Source of the DNA: Peribacillus sp044761985
Lineage (GTDB): Bacteria > Bacillota > Bacilli > Bacillales > DSM-1321
Assembly (NCBI RefSeq): GCF_044761985.1
Contig: NZ_JBIWDK010000001.1
Span: 248,001-312,000, forward strand
Direction of reading: 5' to 3'
Length of the DNA stretch: 64,000 bases
Of this stretch, positions 9,665 to 17,845 are shown piece after piece; positions within the stretch are counted from its first letter, which is position 1; every line of letters begins with the position of its first letter. The notes beneath the pieces were generated by a model. That model ran no database searches. It had not been told where the DNA came from and saw nothing but the letters and a program-made list of their open reading frames with translations. The position numbers and the translations under genes were made by a program.

Positions 9665-9690
9665 AACCGCCGAGTTCGGCGGTTTTTTTT
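9665..9690 (+). terminator. Rho-independent terminator after brxB
   Basis: AACCGCCGA/TCGGCGGTT stem directly followed by a run of eight T residues; GC-rich and 42 bases after the stop. Confidence 0.92.
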
Positions 9691-9814
9691 GCTTGGAATC
9701 GCTTGGGTGCGGAAGAAATTGGTTGGTTAACCAGGTATATTTAATAGTAGGTAGAGTATTATATTAGAATTTGGTTAAAATAATATTCTAAAAAATAAAT
9801 TTTCATTAAGCTTA

Positions 9815-9842
9815 TTGAATAATTATAAGAATGTGTTAAAAT
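9815..9842 (+). promoter_or_regulatory. Sigma-A-like promoter for artPQR
   Basis: TTGAAT (9815-9820), 16-base spacer, TAAAAT (9837-9842), about 100 bases before artP. The 9691-9814 stretch before it is AT-rich and shows nothing else. Confidence 0.5.
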
Positions 9843-9942
9843 ACACAAGAGTGCATGAATATTAGTTCGCATACGAGTTTAAGTTTATCGTAATTTGGCC
9901 ATTGGCTCATACAAGAATCAAAAACTACTTGGAGGAATAATG

Positions 9943-10752
9943 ATGAAATTGAAAAAGCGGGTAGCATTGTTGCTTACTTCTGTTTTATTAGTAGGTATTT
10001 TAGCAGCATGTGGAACCTCAGAGAAAAAAGAAGAGAATACATCAGGTAATGAAGATAAAAAAGTGCTAGTAATGGGAACATCTGCGGATTATCCACCGTT
10101 TGAATATGTTGAAACATCCAAAAGCGATGAAATCAAAGGATTTGACGTAGATATCGCTAAAGCGATCGGTAAGAAATTAGGATATGAAATCCAGGTGAAG
10201 GATATTGATTTCAACAGTCTTGTTCCATCACTTGAAAATAAATCGGTGGATTTTGTTATCTCTGGAATGACACCAACACCGAAACGTGAGAAATCCGTTG
10301 ATTTTAGTGATATTTATTATACAGCGAAAAACATGATCATTACGACAGATGGCAGCAAGATAAAAACGGTAGATGATTTAAAAGGGAAAACGGTAGGCGT
10401 ACAGCTTGCTTCCATTCAAGAGACATTGGCAAATGACTTGAATAAAAATGAAAATATCGGGATGAAGATTGAAAAACGGAATCGTATTCCTGAAATCATC
10501 CAGGAAATGGTTGCGAAACGTTTTGATGCCGTGATTATTGAAGATACAGTTGCTAAAGGATATTTGAAAGACAATCCGGATTTAGTAGGATATGAGATGG
10601 AAACTGGGGAAGAAGACGCTGGTTCCGCTATTGCATTCCAAAAGGGCAGTGATTTAACGGAAGATTTCAATGCTGAACTGAACGAAATGTTGGAAAATGG
10701 TGAAATGGAAAAATTAATTCTAAAATGGTTCGGTGGCAGTGAAACTAAATAA
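9943..10752 (+). CDS. artP: Arginine-type ABC transporter substrate-binding lipoprotein
   Basis: 269 residues. It has a lipoprotein signal peptide with lipobox LAAC (Cys about residue 23), a short polar linker, then a type II periplasmic-binding fold for polar amino acids (SADYPPFEY, GFDVDIAKAIGKKLG, DFVISGMTPTPKR, GKTVGVQLAS). It binds substrate outside the membrane for ArtQ and ArtR. Tandem ATGs lie at 9940 and 9943; GGAGG ends seven bases before 9943. Synteny beside brxB, ahead of a permease and ATPase, matches B. subtilis yqiXYZ; arginine specificity is from that family, not read from the sequence. Confidence 0.9.
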   Translation: MKLKKRVALLLTSVLLVGILAACGTSEKKEENTSGNEDKKVLVMGTSADYPPFEYVETSKSDEIKGFDVDIAKAIGKKLGYEIQVKDIDFNSLVPSLENKSVDFVISGMTPTPKREKSVDFSDIYYTAKNMIITTDGSKIKTVDDLKGKTVGVQLASIQETLANDLNKNENIGMKIEKRNRIPEIIQEMVAKRFDAVIIEDTVAKGYLKDNPDLVGYEMETGEEDAGSAIAFQKGSDLTEDFNAELNEMLENGEMEKLILKWFGGSETK

Positions 10753-10766
10753 TACAGAGAAAAGGG

Positions 10767-10807
10767 AAAACGTTCAGAAGTGATAAAATACGCCTTCTGA
10801 GCGTTTT
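10767..10807 (+). terminator. Hairpin with T-run between artP and artQ (partial terminator/attenuator)
   Basis: Arms around AAAACG.TCAGAAG and CTTCTGA.CGTTTTT, 13-14 pairs with one G-U, ending in TTTTT. Placed between the binding protein and the membrane genes, it would let artP be made in excess. Confidence 0.75.
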
Positions 10808-10877
10808 TCCACGCTTTATTGAGTATAAAGTGAATAAGGAAGGCCTTTATAGGTCTTTATAAGAGAGGATGAATGGA

Positions 10878-11537
10878 GTGAATCTGGATTTTGAAAGGAT
10901 TATGCCTTCCCTTCCATATATCATGGAGGGAATACCGACTACACTAAAAGTTGTGGCGGTTGCGGCTGTAATCGGTTTTGTTTTGGGGATCATTTTATCC
11001 ATACTGAAAATCAGCAGAATTAAGCCGTTAAATTGGATTGCTGACTTTTATACATCGATTTTCCGCGGTACACCATTAGTTTTACAATTAATGCTTATTT
11101 ATTTTGGTTCCCCACAAATTTTAGGGATTCAAATCGAAGCGTTTCAGGCTGCTTTCTTGGCTTTCGGCTTAAACTCTGCCGCGTATATCTCGGAAATCAT
11201 CAGGGGTGGTATATTAGCGGTCGATAAAGGGCAACGGGAAGCCGCGCTTGCCCTTGGGGTTCCTTATTCAAGTATGATGTTGAATATCATCTTGCCACAG
11301 GCCATCAAGAACATTCTCCCTTCTTTAGTGAATGAAATCATTTCCTTAACGAAGGAATCCGCCGTGGTAACCATCATCGGTTTAGGCGATATTATGCGCC
11401 GTTCTTATATTGTCGGTGGTGAGACCTATAAATTCTTCGAGCCGATATTATTTGCCGGTCTCATTTATTATGTGATGGTCATGATTCTCACTATCTTAGG
11501 TAAAGTGATCGAAAGGAGAATGAGACGCAGTGATTAA
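10878..11537 (+). CDS. artQ: Arginine-type ABC transporter permease
   Basis: 219 residues, HisMQ/GlnP-type inner-membrane permease. Hydrophobic spans follow the N-terminus, and the EAA coupling loop is visible (GQREAALALGVPYSSMMLNIILPQA). GTG 10878 is chosen because GAGAGG lies nine bases upstream and it gives the family start MNLDF; ATG 10869 would leave one base between that site and the start. It overlaps artR by eight bases, so the two are co-translated. Confidence 0.9.
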   Translation: MNLDFERIMPSLPYIMEGIPTTLKVVAVAAVIGFVLGIILSILKISRIKPLNWIADFYTSIFRGTPLVLQLMLIYFGSPQILGIQIEAFQAAFLAFGLNSAAYISEIIRGGILAVDKGQREAALALGVPYSSMMLNIILPQAIKNILPSLVNEIISLTKESAVVTIIGLGDIMRRSYIVGGETYKFFEPILFAGLIYYVMVMILTILGKVIERRMRRSD

Positions 11538-12252
11538 AATAGATCAGCTTCAAAAGAGTTATGGCAAACTTAACGTTCTAAAAGGAATCAGTACAGAAAT
11601 TGGACAGGGTGAAGTCCTAGCGATAATCGGTCCCTCCGGATCAGGAAAGTCGACTTTTCTCCGGTGTATCAATATGCTTGAAACACCTACTGATGGACAG
11701 ATTTGGTTCAAAGATCAAAATATTACGGATAAAAAGACTAATATTATGAAAGTCCGTGAGAATGTCGGGATGGTATTTCAACATTTCCATTTATTCCCAC
11801 ACAAGACGGTGCTTGAGAACCTGACATATGCGCCTATGAAGGTGAAAAAGTTATCCAAAGCAGACGCTGTGAAACAGGCAAGAGAGCTTTTGAATAAAGT
11901 TGGATTGGCTGATAAGGAAACAACGTATCCAAATCGTCTTTCCGGCGGGCAAAAACAAAGGGTTGCCATAGCACGTGCATTGGCCATGAATCCGGAAGTC
12001 ATGCTGTTTGACGAGCCGACTTCCGCATTAGACCCGGAAATGGTAAAAGAAGTATTGGACGTTATGAAGTCACTGGCCCATACCGGGATGACAATGTTAA
12101 TTGTTACGCATGAAATGGGATTTGCTAAAGAAGTGGCCGATCGGGTTCTATTCTTGGATGGCGGCTTGCTTGTTGAGGAAGGTGCTCCGGAAGAGTTCTT
12201 TTCCAACCCGAAAAGCCAGCGTGCCAAAGATTTTCTTCAAAAAGTGCTTTAG
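11530..12252 (+). CDS. artR: Arginine-type ABC transporter ATP-binding protein
   Basis: 240 residues. The complete ABC ATPase has Walker A GPSGSGKS, signature LSGGQKQR, Walker B MLFDEPTSALDP and the H-loop VTHEMGFA. It powers uptake through ArtQ. The start is GTG 11530, with AAGGAG about 11 bases upstream inside artQ. Confidence 0.93.
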   Translation: MIKIDQLQKSYGKLNVLKGISTEIGQGEVLAIIGPSGSGKSTFLRCINMLETPTDGQIWFKDQNITDKKTNIMKVRENVGMVFQHFHLFPHKTVLENLTYAPMKVKKLSKADAVKQARELLNKVGLADKETTYPNRLSGGQKQRVAIARALAMNPEVMLFDEPTSALDPEMVKEVLDVMKSLAHTGMTMLIVTHEMGFAKEVADRVLFLDGGLLVEEGAPEEFFSNPKSQRAKDFLQKVL

Positions 12253-12274
12253 AATGAAAAAATGAACATGTAGT

Positions 12275-12304
12275 GAAAAAAGGTAACTTTAGTTACCTTT
12301 TTTA
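12275..12304 (+). terminator. Terminator after artR
   Basis: AAAAAAGGTAAC / GTTACCTTTTTT stem with TTTA loop and trailing T/A-rich sequence. Confidence 0.88.
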
Positions 12305-12439
12305 TTTTATCCAAATAATGTATCATAGGTATAACGAATTATTAATAATTTAGAATTTTCCTTCATAAAGGACTGTAAAATTATCTGAATAGCTGATAGT
12401 ATTATAATAGAAGTGAAAGAAGCAGGGTGATACATAACA

Positions 12440-13429
12440 ATGTTCAAAATCGGGTATAGAACGATTAAAACTGCTATGGGAGCATCCATCGCAATTATTA
12501 TTGCACAATTGCTGGGTTTGAATAATTTCTCTTCTGCTGGCATCATAACGATTTTATGTATACAGGTTACAAAAAGGAAATCGGTATTTGCCTCCTGGCA
12601 TCGATTTTTGGCTTGTATGATCGCAATGCTTTATTCTACTTTACTGTTTCAGGGTATAGCTTTCCATCCCCTTGTAATCGGGCTAATCCTTCTCATCTTC
12701 ATCCCGACTACAGTTGCCTTGAATGTTAGCCAGGGAATAGTTACAAGCAGTGTCATCATCCTACATCTCTATGGCTCTGGAAAGATTACTATTGCACTGC
12801 TCGTCAATGAAACGATTTTGATTGTCGTTGGAGTGGGTGTGGCACTTATCATGAATCTATACATGCCTAGTGTGGAAAAAAAATTAATTGCTTACCAGGA
12901 TAGAATTGAGATGAATTTTAGTGCTATCTTAATGGCAGTTGTCCGCTATTTACGGGATAATGACCATACATGGGATGGAAAGGAAATTACAAAAACAGCA
13001 AATCTTCTTAATGAAGCCAAAAGTCTTGCCTTTAGGGATGTGGAGAATCATTTTCTTCGGGAAGAAGATCTCCATTATCATTATTTCAAAATGAGGGAAA
13101 AGCAATTCGAAATTATTGAGAGGATTCTCCCTTTGGTCACAAATATTCCTTTAAGAGTGAAGCAAAGCGGTATATTGGCAGACTTTATAGAGGATTTGGC
13201 TGAAAATGTTCATCCTCAAAATACGGCGATCCTTTACTTGAGGAAACTTGAGGAAATGGAAGAGTTTTTTAAGGGGATGGAACTTCCTCAAACCCGGGAA
13301 GAGTTTGAATCACGTGCAGCTTTATTGCAGCTTATGAAGGAAATGGAACGCTATTTATTGCTTAAGCATTCTTTCAAGGGATTCCCTAAGGAGAGTCATA
13401 ATAGAATGAAAAAGAGGCCGTTGGCTTAA
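12440..13429 (+). CDS. yqjA: Aromatic-acid exporter (ArAE/DUF939) family membrane protein YqjA
   Basis: 329 residues. The N-terminal ~140 residues are strongly hydrophobic with several predicted membrane spans; the remaining half is hydrophilic and helical, matching the ArAE_1 family with its cytoplasmic C-terminal domain. Substrate and role are unknown. A TATAAT box at 12403-12408 with a poor TTATCT -35 precedes it. It stands between artR and an L,D-transpeptidase gene and matches B. subtilis yqjA by position and type. Confidence 0.85.
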   Translation: MFKIGYRTIKTAMGASIAIIIAQLLGLNNFSSAGIITILCIQVTKRKSVFASWHRFLACMIAMLYSTLLFQGIAFHPLVIGLILLIFIPTTVALNVSQGIVTSSVIILHLYGSGKITIALLVNETILIVVGVGVALIMNLYMPSVEKKLIAYQDRIEMNFSAILMAVVRYLRDNDHTWDGKEITKTANLLNEAKSLAFRDVENHFLREEDLHYHYFKMREKQFEIIERILPLVTNIPLRVKQSGILADFIEDLAENVHPQNTAILYLRKLEEMEEFFKGMELPQTREEFESRAALLQLMKEMERYLLLKHSFKGFPKESHNRMKKRPLA

Positions 13430-13460
13430 ACTAAGCAAAAAAGTAAAGGAACTGATAGAA

Positions 13461-13976
13461 ATGAAACGAATCCTTTCTTTATTGTTATTGCTTGTCTTGT
13501 CAGCTGTACCATCTCAGGCCCTTGCTCAAACCGTAAATCACGGAGAGCCATTCATTATTATCAATAAAGCGAATAATAAACTGGCTTTCATTGACGACAA
13601 CGTGGTACAAGAGATACTTCCAGTCGGAACAGGCAAGAGTCAGGAATTGACGCCTGAAGGGTTATTTACCGTCAAAGTAAAAGCGGTTAATCCTTACTAT
13701 CGAAAAAAGAATATCCCTGGTGGAGATCCCAGAAATCCGCTTGGGTCAAGATGGATTGGTTTTGATGCCAGGAATACAGATGGCAGGATTTATGGGATAC
13801 ATGGAACCAATCAACCATCCTCAATCGGGAAATACATTTCCAATGGTTGTGTTAGGATGCATAAACCGGATGTAGAGCGGTTATATGACAAGGTTCCGAT
13901 TGGGACAAAGGTTCTAATAACTCTATCAAATGAAAGTTTCAACACGTTAGCCAGAAATATAGGGGCTATCAAATAA
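13461..13976 (+). CDS. Secreted L,D-transpeptidase (YkuD domain)
   Basis: 171 residues. A Sec signal peptide (residues 1-22, cut after SQALA) is followed by a YkuD catalytic domain with the conserved HGTN.....IG....NGCVRM block; the Cys of SNGCVRM is the nucleophile. Such enzymes form 3-3 crosslinks or attach proteins to peptidoglycan outside the membrane. TAAAGGA lies ahead of ATG 13461. It has no SH3 or LysM domain, so how it is held in the wall is not obvious. Confidence 0.9.
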   Translation: MKRILSLLLLLVLSAVPSQALAQTVNHGEPFIIINKANNKLAFIDDNVVQEILPVGTGKSQELTPEGLFTVKVKAVNPYYRKKNIPGGDPRNPLGSRWIGFDARNTDGRIYGIHGTNQPSSIGKYISNGCVRMHKPDVERLYDKVPIGTKVLITLSNESFNTLARNIGAIK

Positions 13977-13977
13977 G

Positions 13978-14003
13978 AAAGAGGGAAGCTTTTAGCTCCC
14001 CTC
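13978..14003 (-). terminator. Hairpin ending the Prli42-like gene
   Basis: On the minus strand GAGGGGAGCT / AGCTTCCCTC (one mismatch) followed by TTTC. It may also act on the transpeptidase transcript from the other side. Confidence 0.55.
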
Positions 14004-14013
14004 CTGCAGCCTA

Positions 14014-14109
14014 TTACAATAAAAATGCGATGCCTGATAGTAAGGTCGTCAATAACATCGAGATAAGCATGAGATAGACAACAACTTTTCTTACTTTTTT
14101 ATTTTTCAT
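14014..14109 (-). CDS. prli42: Prli42-like 31-residue stressosome-associated membrane protein
   Basis: A 31-codon gene with GAGGAGAG ahead of ATG. The product starts MKNKKVRKVVVYLMLI and continues as one hydrophobic helix (about residues 9-31), a basic N-terminal patch followed by a transmembrane span. This pattern and near-identity of the N-terminus match Prli42, the membrane mini-protein that anchors the stressosome in Listeria and is conserved in Firmicutes. A good promoter (14143-14171) and a 3' hairpin frame it. It is below usual gene-caller length limits. Confidence 0.85.
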   Translation of the reverse strand: MKNKKVRKVVVYLMLISMLLTTLLSGIAFLL

Positions 14110-14142
14110 TATGTTCTCTCCTCAAACAGTATGATTATTTTC

Positions 14143-14171
14143 ATTTTAACTTGAACATATAGGAGAAACAA
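14143..14171 (-). promoter_or_regulatory. Sigma-A promoter for the Prli42-like gene
   Basis: On the minus strand: TTGTTT (14171-14166), 17-base spacer, TAAAAT (14148-14143), 34 bases before the start codon. Confidence 0.6.
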
Positions 14172-14204
14172 GCAAAAGTGCAATATTCTCATTATTCAAA
14201 AGAA

Positions 14205-14213
14205 TGGTATAGT
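14205..14213 (+). promoter_or_regulatory. Extended -10 candidate for the epimerase operon
   Basis: TGGTATAGT has the TGn extension; no clear -35. It lies 66 bases before the epimerase start. Confidence 0.35.
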
Positions 14214-14278
14214 TACATAATGAATTGATAGAAAATTCAATAGAGTGAAAATAGTGCATAGTATGGGGGAATAGTAAA

Positions 14279-14701
14279 ATGATTAAGAATATTGATCATA
14301 TCGGGATTGCGGTTAAATCAATAGAGGAAGCCTTGCCGCTTTACACTGAAACATTGAAATTGGAGCTTGAAGGAATAGAAACGGTTGAGAGCCAAGGCGT
14401 TAAAGTGGCATTTATCCTAGCAGGGAATACTCGTTTAGAGTTATTGGAAGCGTTATCTCCTGATAGTGCCGTCGCTAAATTCATTGAAAAACGGGGTGAA
14501 GGGATTCACCATGTGGCTTTGGGTGTAGAGCGAATAGAGGATCGAATCCAGGAAATAAAAGAATCCGGTCTTCGTATGATTGATGAGACTTCAAGAAAAG
14601 GGGCACATCACGCAGATGTCGCTTTTATCCATCCTAAATCGACGTCGGGTGTCCTATATGAGCTATGTGAAAGAACTGAATTAAAGGAGGAGCAAAAATG
14701 A
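14279..14701 (+). CDS. mce: Methylmalonyl-CoA epimerase
   Basis: 140 residues, the standard length. It has the vicinal-oxygen-chelate fold with metal ligands in IDHIGIAV (His7), GIHHVALGV and the C-terminal VLYELCE glutamate. It interconverts (S)- and (R)-methylmalonyl-CoA between carboxylation and the mutase. It overlaps the downstream carboxyltransferase by four bases, so both are translated together. B. subtilis has the homologous pair yqjC-yqjD at this place. Confidence 0.93.
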   Translation: MIKNIDHIGIAVKSIEEALPLYTETLKLELEGIETVESQGVKVAFILAGNTRLELLEALSPDSAVAKFIEKRGEGIHHVALGVERIEDRIQEIKESGLRMIDETSRKGAHHADVAFIHPKSTSGVLYELCERTELKEEQK

Positions 14702-16248
14702 CTGATATCTATGAAACTATCAATGACTTGTACGATCGACGCCGAAAGGTAGAAATGGGCGGCGGGGAAGATAGAATTGAAAAGCAACACGAAAAAGGAA
14801 AACTAACGGCGAGGGAAAGAATCGAACTTCTAGTGGATGAGGGTACCTTCGTTGAGCTGAATCCCTTTATCAAACACCGGAACACCAATTTTGGCATGGA
14901 AAAAGCAGAAGGACCGGGAGAAGGAGTAGTAACTGGTTATGGGAAAGTCAATGGTCGTGACATTTACCTGTTCTCTCAAGACTTTACCGTGTTTGGTGGG
15001 GCGCTCGGAGAAATGCATGCTCTGAAAATTGCCAATGTTATGGATTTGGCTGCGGAAAATGGTGCTCCCTTCATCGGGTTGAACGATTCTGGCGGAGCTC
15101 GGATTCAGGAAGGGGTTGTCTCCCTTGATGGATACGGTCAAATTTTCTATCGTAATTCGATATATTCTGGTGTGATCCCTCAGATTTCTGTCATATTGGG
15201 TCCATGTGCAGGTGGCGCGGTTTATTCACCAGCCATTACGGATTTTGTTTTCATGGTTGAGAAAACAAGCCAGATGTTCATTACAGGACCGAAAGTTATC
15301 GAAACGGTGACAGGGGAAAAAATTTCATCTGAAGGATTAGGTGGAGCGAAGGTACATAACACGGTCAGTGGTAATGCTCATTTCATGGGTGCTTCGGAGG
15401 AAGAGGTTTTAGCTGATGTTAAACGTCTTTTAAGCTATCTCCCGCAAAACAACCAAGAAAAGCCACCGGCTCTGGAAGCGACAGATGAAGACGACTATCG
15501 TCCAGATCTAACGGACGTTGTCCCATATGAAGGCATTCGTCCATACGATGTCCGAAAAGTGGTCAATCAAATTGTCGACGAGGATTCATTTATGGAAGTG
15601 CAAGCAGGGTTTGCGAAGAATATCGTGGTTGGTCTAGCACGCATTAAAGGGAAATCAGTGGGGCTTATTTGTAACCAGCCTAAAGTGTTGGCTGGTGGAC
15701 TCGATATTGATTCATCTGATAAAGCTGCCAGGTTCATACGATTCTGTGATTCATTCAATATACCATTGATCACTTTTGAAGATGTTTCTGGATTTTTCCC
15801 TGGTGTTAAACAAGAACATGGTGGGATCATCCGCCATGGTGCGAAACTTTTATATGCCTATTCAGAAGCAACTGTGCCAAAATTAACGATCATTCTCCGT
15901 AAAGCCTATGGTGGTGCTTATGTGGCCCTCAATAGTAAATCCATCGGGGCAGACCTTACGTTTGCTTGGCCAAATGCTGAAATTGCGGTGATGGGATCAG
16001 CTGGAGCTGCAAACATCATATTTGCCCGTGAAATTAAAAATAGTGAGAATCCTGAAGCCACACGTGCAGAGAAAATTGAGGAATATCGTGAAAAGTTTGC
16101 AAATCCATATGTAGCGGCAAGTCTTGGAATGGTCGATGATGTTATTGACCCTCGTGAAACAAGAATTAAAATCATCCAATCGCTTGAAATGCTACGTAAT
16201 AAAAAAGAAACCCGTCCATGGAAAAAACACGGGAATATTCCGTTGTAA
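14698..16248 (+). CDS. Acyl-CoA carboxylase beta subunit (propionyl-CoA carboxyltransferase)
   Basis: 516 residues, the full length for the carboxyltransferase (PCCB/MmdA-like, B. subtilis YqjD). The two crotonase-like halves are visible with GLNDSGGARIQEG, GPCAGGAVYSPA (N-half acyl-CoA site) and FEDVSGFFPGVKQEH, RKAYGGAYVALNSK (C-half biotin site). It transfers a carboxyl group from carboxybiotin to propionyl-CoA. The epimerase partner and mutA/mutB nearby support propionyl-CoA as substrate. No biotin carboxylase or BCCP gene is in this window. Confidence 0.92.
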   Translation: MTDIYETINDLYDRRRKVEMGGGEDRIEKQHEKGKLTARERIELLVDEGTFVELNPFIKHRNTNFGMEKAEGPGEGVVTGYGKVNGRDIYLFSQDFTVFGGALGEMHALKIANVMDLAAENGAPFIGLNDSGGARIQEGVVSLDGYGQIFYRNSIYSGVIPQISVILGPCAGGAVYSPAITDFVFMVEKTSQMFITGPKVIETVTGEKISSEGLGGAKVHNTVSGNAHFMGASEEEVLADVKRLLSYLPQNNQEKPPALEATDEDDYRPDLTDVVPYEGIRPYDVRKVVNQIVDEDSFMEVQAGFAKNIVVGLARIKGKSVGLICNQPKVLAGGLDIDSSDKAARFIRFCDSFNIPLITFEDVSGFFPGVKQEHGGIIRHGAKLLYAYSEATVPKLTIILRKAYGGAYVALNSKSIGADLTFAWPNAEIAVMGSAGAANIIFAREIKNSENPEATRAEKIEEYREKFANPYVAASLGMVDDVIDPRETRIKIIQSLEMLRNKKETRPWKKHGNIPL

Positions 16249-16260
16249 GTACCAGTATGA

Positions 16261-16289
16261 GGGGAGCCTGAAACCAGGCTCCTTTTTTT
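16261..16289 (+). terminator. Terminator after the carboxyltransferase gene
   Basis: GGAGCCTG / CAGGCTCC with AAAC loop followed by seven T residues. Confidence 0.93.
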
Positions 16290-16392
16290 GCTTTTTTATG
16301 TTTTTATTGAAAGGAGATCTTCCTATCGGATTATTTGCCGGGTAACGGCTTTAGAGATATACTTATAAAGGATTACTTTTATGGAGGTTTAA

Positions 16393-17517
16393 ATGATGAT
16401 TAATGAAGAACGGTTAGTTAGTGAATTCTTTGAATTGGTGCAAATTGATTCAGAAACTAAAAATGAAGCAGCAATAGCTAAAGTTTTAAAAGAAAAATTC
16501 ACGGCACTTGGCGTGGATGTTTTTGAAGATGATACAATGTCTGTTACAGGTCATGGGGCTGGTAATTTAATTTGTACGCTGAAAGGCACGAAACCTGGCG
16601 TAGATACCATTTATTTCACATCACATATGGATACGGTCGTACCAGGTAACGGTATCAAACCGTCTATTAAAGATGGATACATAGTGTCAGATGGAACGAC
16701 GATTCTAGGGGCAGATGACAAAGCAGGTTTATCTGTTATGTTAGAAACGTTGAAAGTGATTAAGGAGCAGAATATCGAGCACGGAACAATTGAGTTCATC
16801 ATTACCGTTGGTGAAGAATCAGGGTTAGTAGGAGCAAAAGCTCTAGATCGTTCTCTTGTAACGGCAAAATACGGCTTTGCTCTTGACAGTGATGGTAAAG
16901 TTGGGAATATCGTCGTTGCTGCCCCTACTCAAGCCAAGGTAGCTGCAACCATTTTAGGCAAGACCGCCCATGCTGGCGTAGCTCCTGAAAAAGGGGTTTC
17001 TGCCATTACGATTGCTGCCAAAGCCATTTCAAGAATGCCTTTAGGCCGCATTGATGATGAAACGACAGCCAATATCGGACGTTTCCAAGGTGGACAACAA
17101 ACGAATATCGTTTGTGATCATGTTGAAATTTTATCAGAAGCAAGATCATTGGTTCCTGAAAAAATGGAAAAACAAGTAGCAAGAATGAAAGAAGCTTTCG
17201 AGACTGCTGCCATCGAAATGGGCGGACGGGCCGAAGTGAAAGTCAATGTCATGTATCCAGGCTTTAAATATGGAGCAGGTGACCATGTGGTCGAAGTTGC
17301 AAGAAAAGCGGCAGAGAAAATTGGCCGTCCATGCGAATTGGTGAAAAGCGGCGGCGGTAGTGATGCAAATGTAATTGCTGGATTTGGCATTCCTACGGTT
17401 AATCTAGCAGTCGGCTATGAAGACATTCATACAACGAATGAAAGAATTCCAGTGGAAGAATTGACAAAGTTGGCTGAAATGGTCATCAGTATCATTCAGG
17501 AAGTTTCCGCAGAATAA
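16393..17517 (+). CDS. M20-family peptidase, PepT/YqjE type
   Basis: 374 residues. It is a zinc-dependent exopeptidase with the M20 metal motifs SHMDTV, GADDKAGL, VGEESGLVGAKAL and, near the C-terminus, SGGGSDANV and VGYEDIHTTNE. A lid/dimerisation domain lies in the middle (about 180-290). Family members are cytosolic tripeptidases or related deacylases; the precise substrate is uncertain. Tandem ATGs at 16393/16396 follow GGAGG. Synteny corresponds to B. subtilis yqjE. Confidence 0.88.
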   Translation: MMINEERLVSEFFELVQIDSETKNEAAIAKVLKEKFTALGVDVFEDDTMSVTGHGAGNLICTLKGTKPGVDTIYFTSHMDTVVPGNGIKPSIKDGYIVSDGTTILGADDKAGLSVMLETLKVIKEQNIEHGTIEFIITVGEESGLVGAKALDRSLVTAKYGFALDSDGKVGNIVVAAPTQAKVAATILGKTAHAGVAPEKGVSAITIAAKAISRMPLGRIDDETTANIGRFQGGQQTNIVCDHVEILSEARSLVPEKMEKQVARMKEAFETAAIEMGGRAEVKVNVMYPGFKYGAGDHVVEVARKAAEKIGRPCELVKSGGGSDANVIAGFGIPTVNLAVGYEDIHTTNERIPVEELTKLAEMVISIIQEVSAE

Positions 17518-17845
17518 TTACGCGAAGATGGATGAAGTAGTTTCCCGAGAATATCGTAAATTGGCGTGTTAGCCACCAAAAAACCGAATATATGCAGGGT
17601 GTAGCGCATATTGGAAGTCACTTGTCACATTAATAATGATCCAAAAAAACTCGTTCATCTTTAGTGGACATAAAAGGGCTACAGGAATATATGTACAGTC
17701 ATCAGTAATATGATGACTGTTTTTCTTAGAATGAAGCACTACTTCAATGGTTATCAAGGTTAGATTGGGGTATCTTAATGAAGAAGATTTAGTTTATATG
17801 GACCCGATTTCCTGAGATTTGTACCAACAAGGATGTGACAGTCAC
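17518..17845. other. Gene-free stretch upstream of the Y-family polymerase
   Basis: No credible gene. The only clear element is the terminator at 17695-17727. No convincing promoter or LexA box is seen ahead of the polymerase gene. Confidence 0.5.
17695..17727 (+). terminator. Rho-independent terminator
   Basis: ACAGTCATCA / TGATGACTGT ten-base perfect stem, GTAATA loop, then TTTTCTT. Confidence 0.85.
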
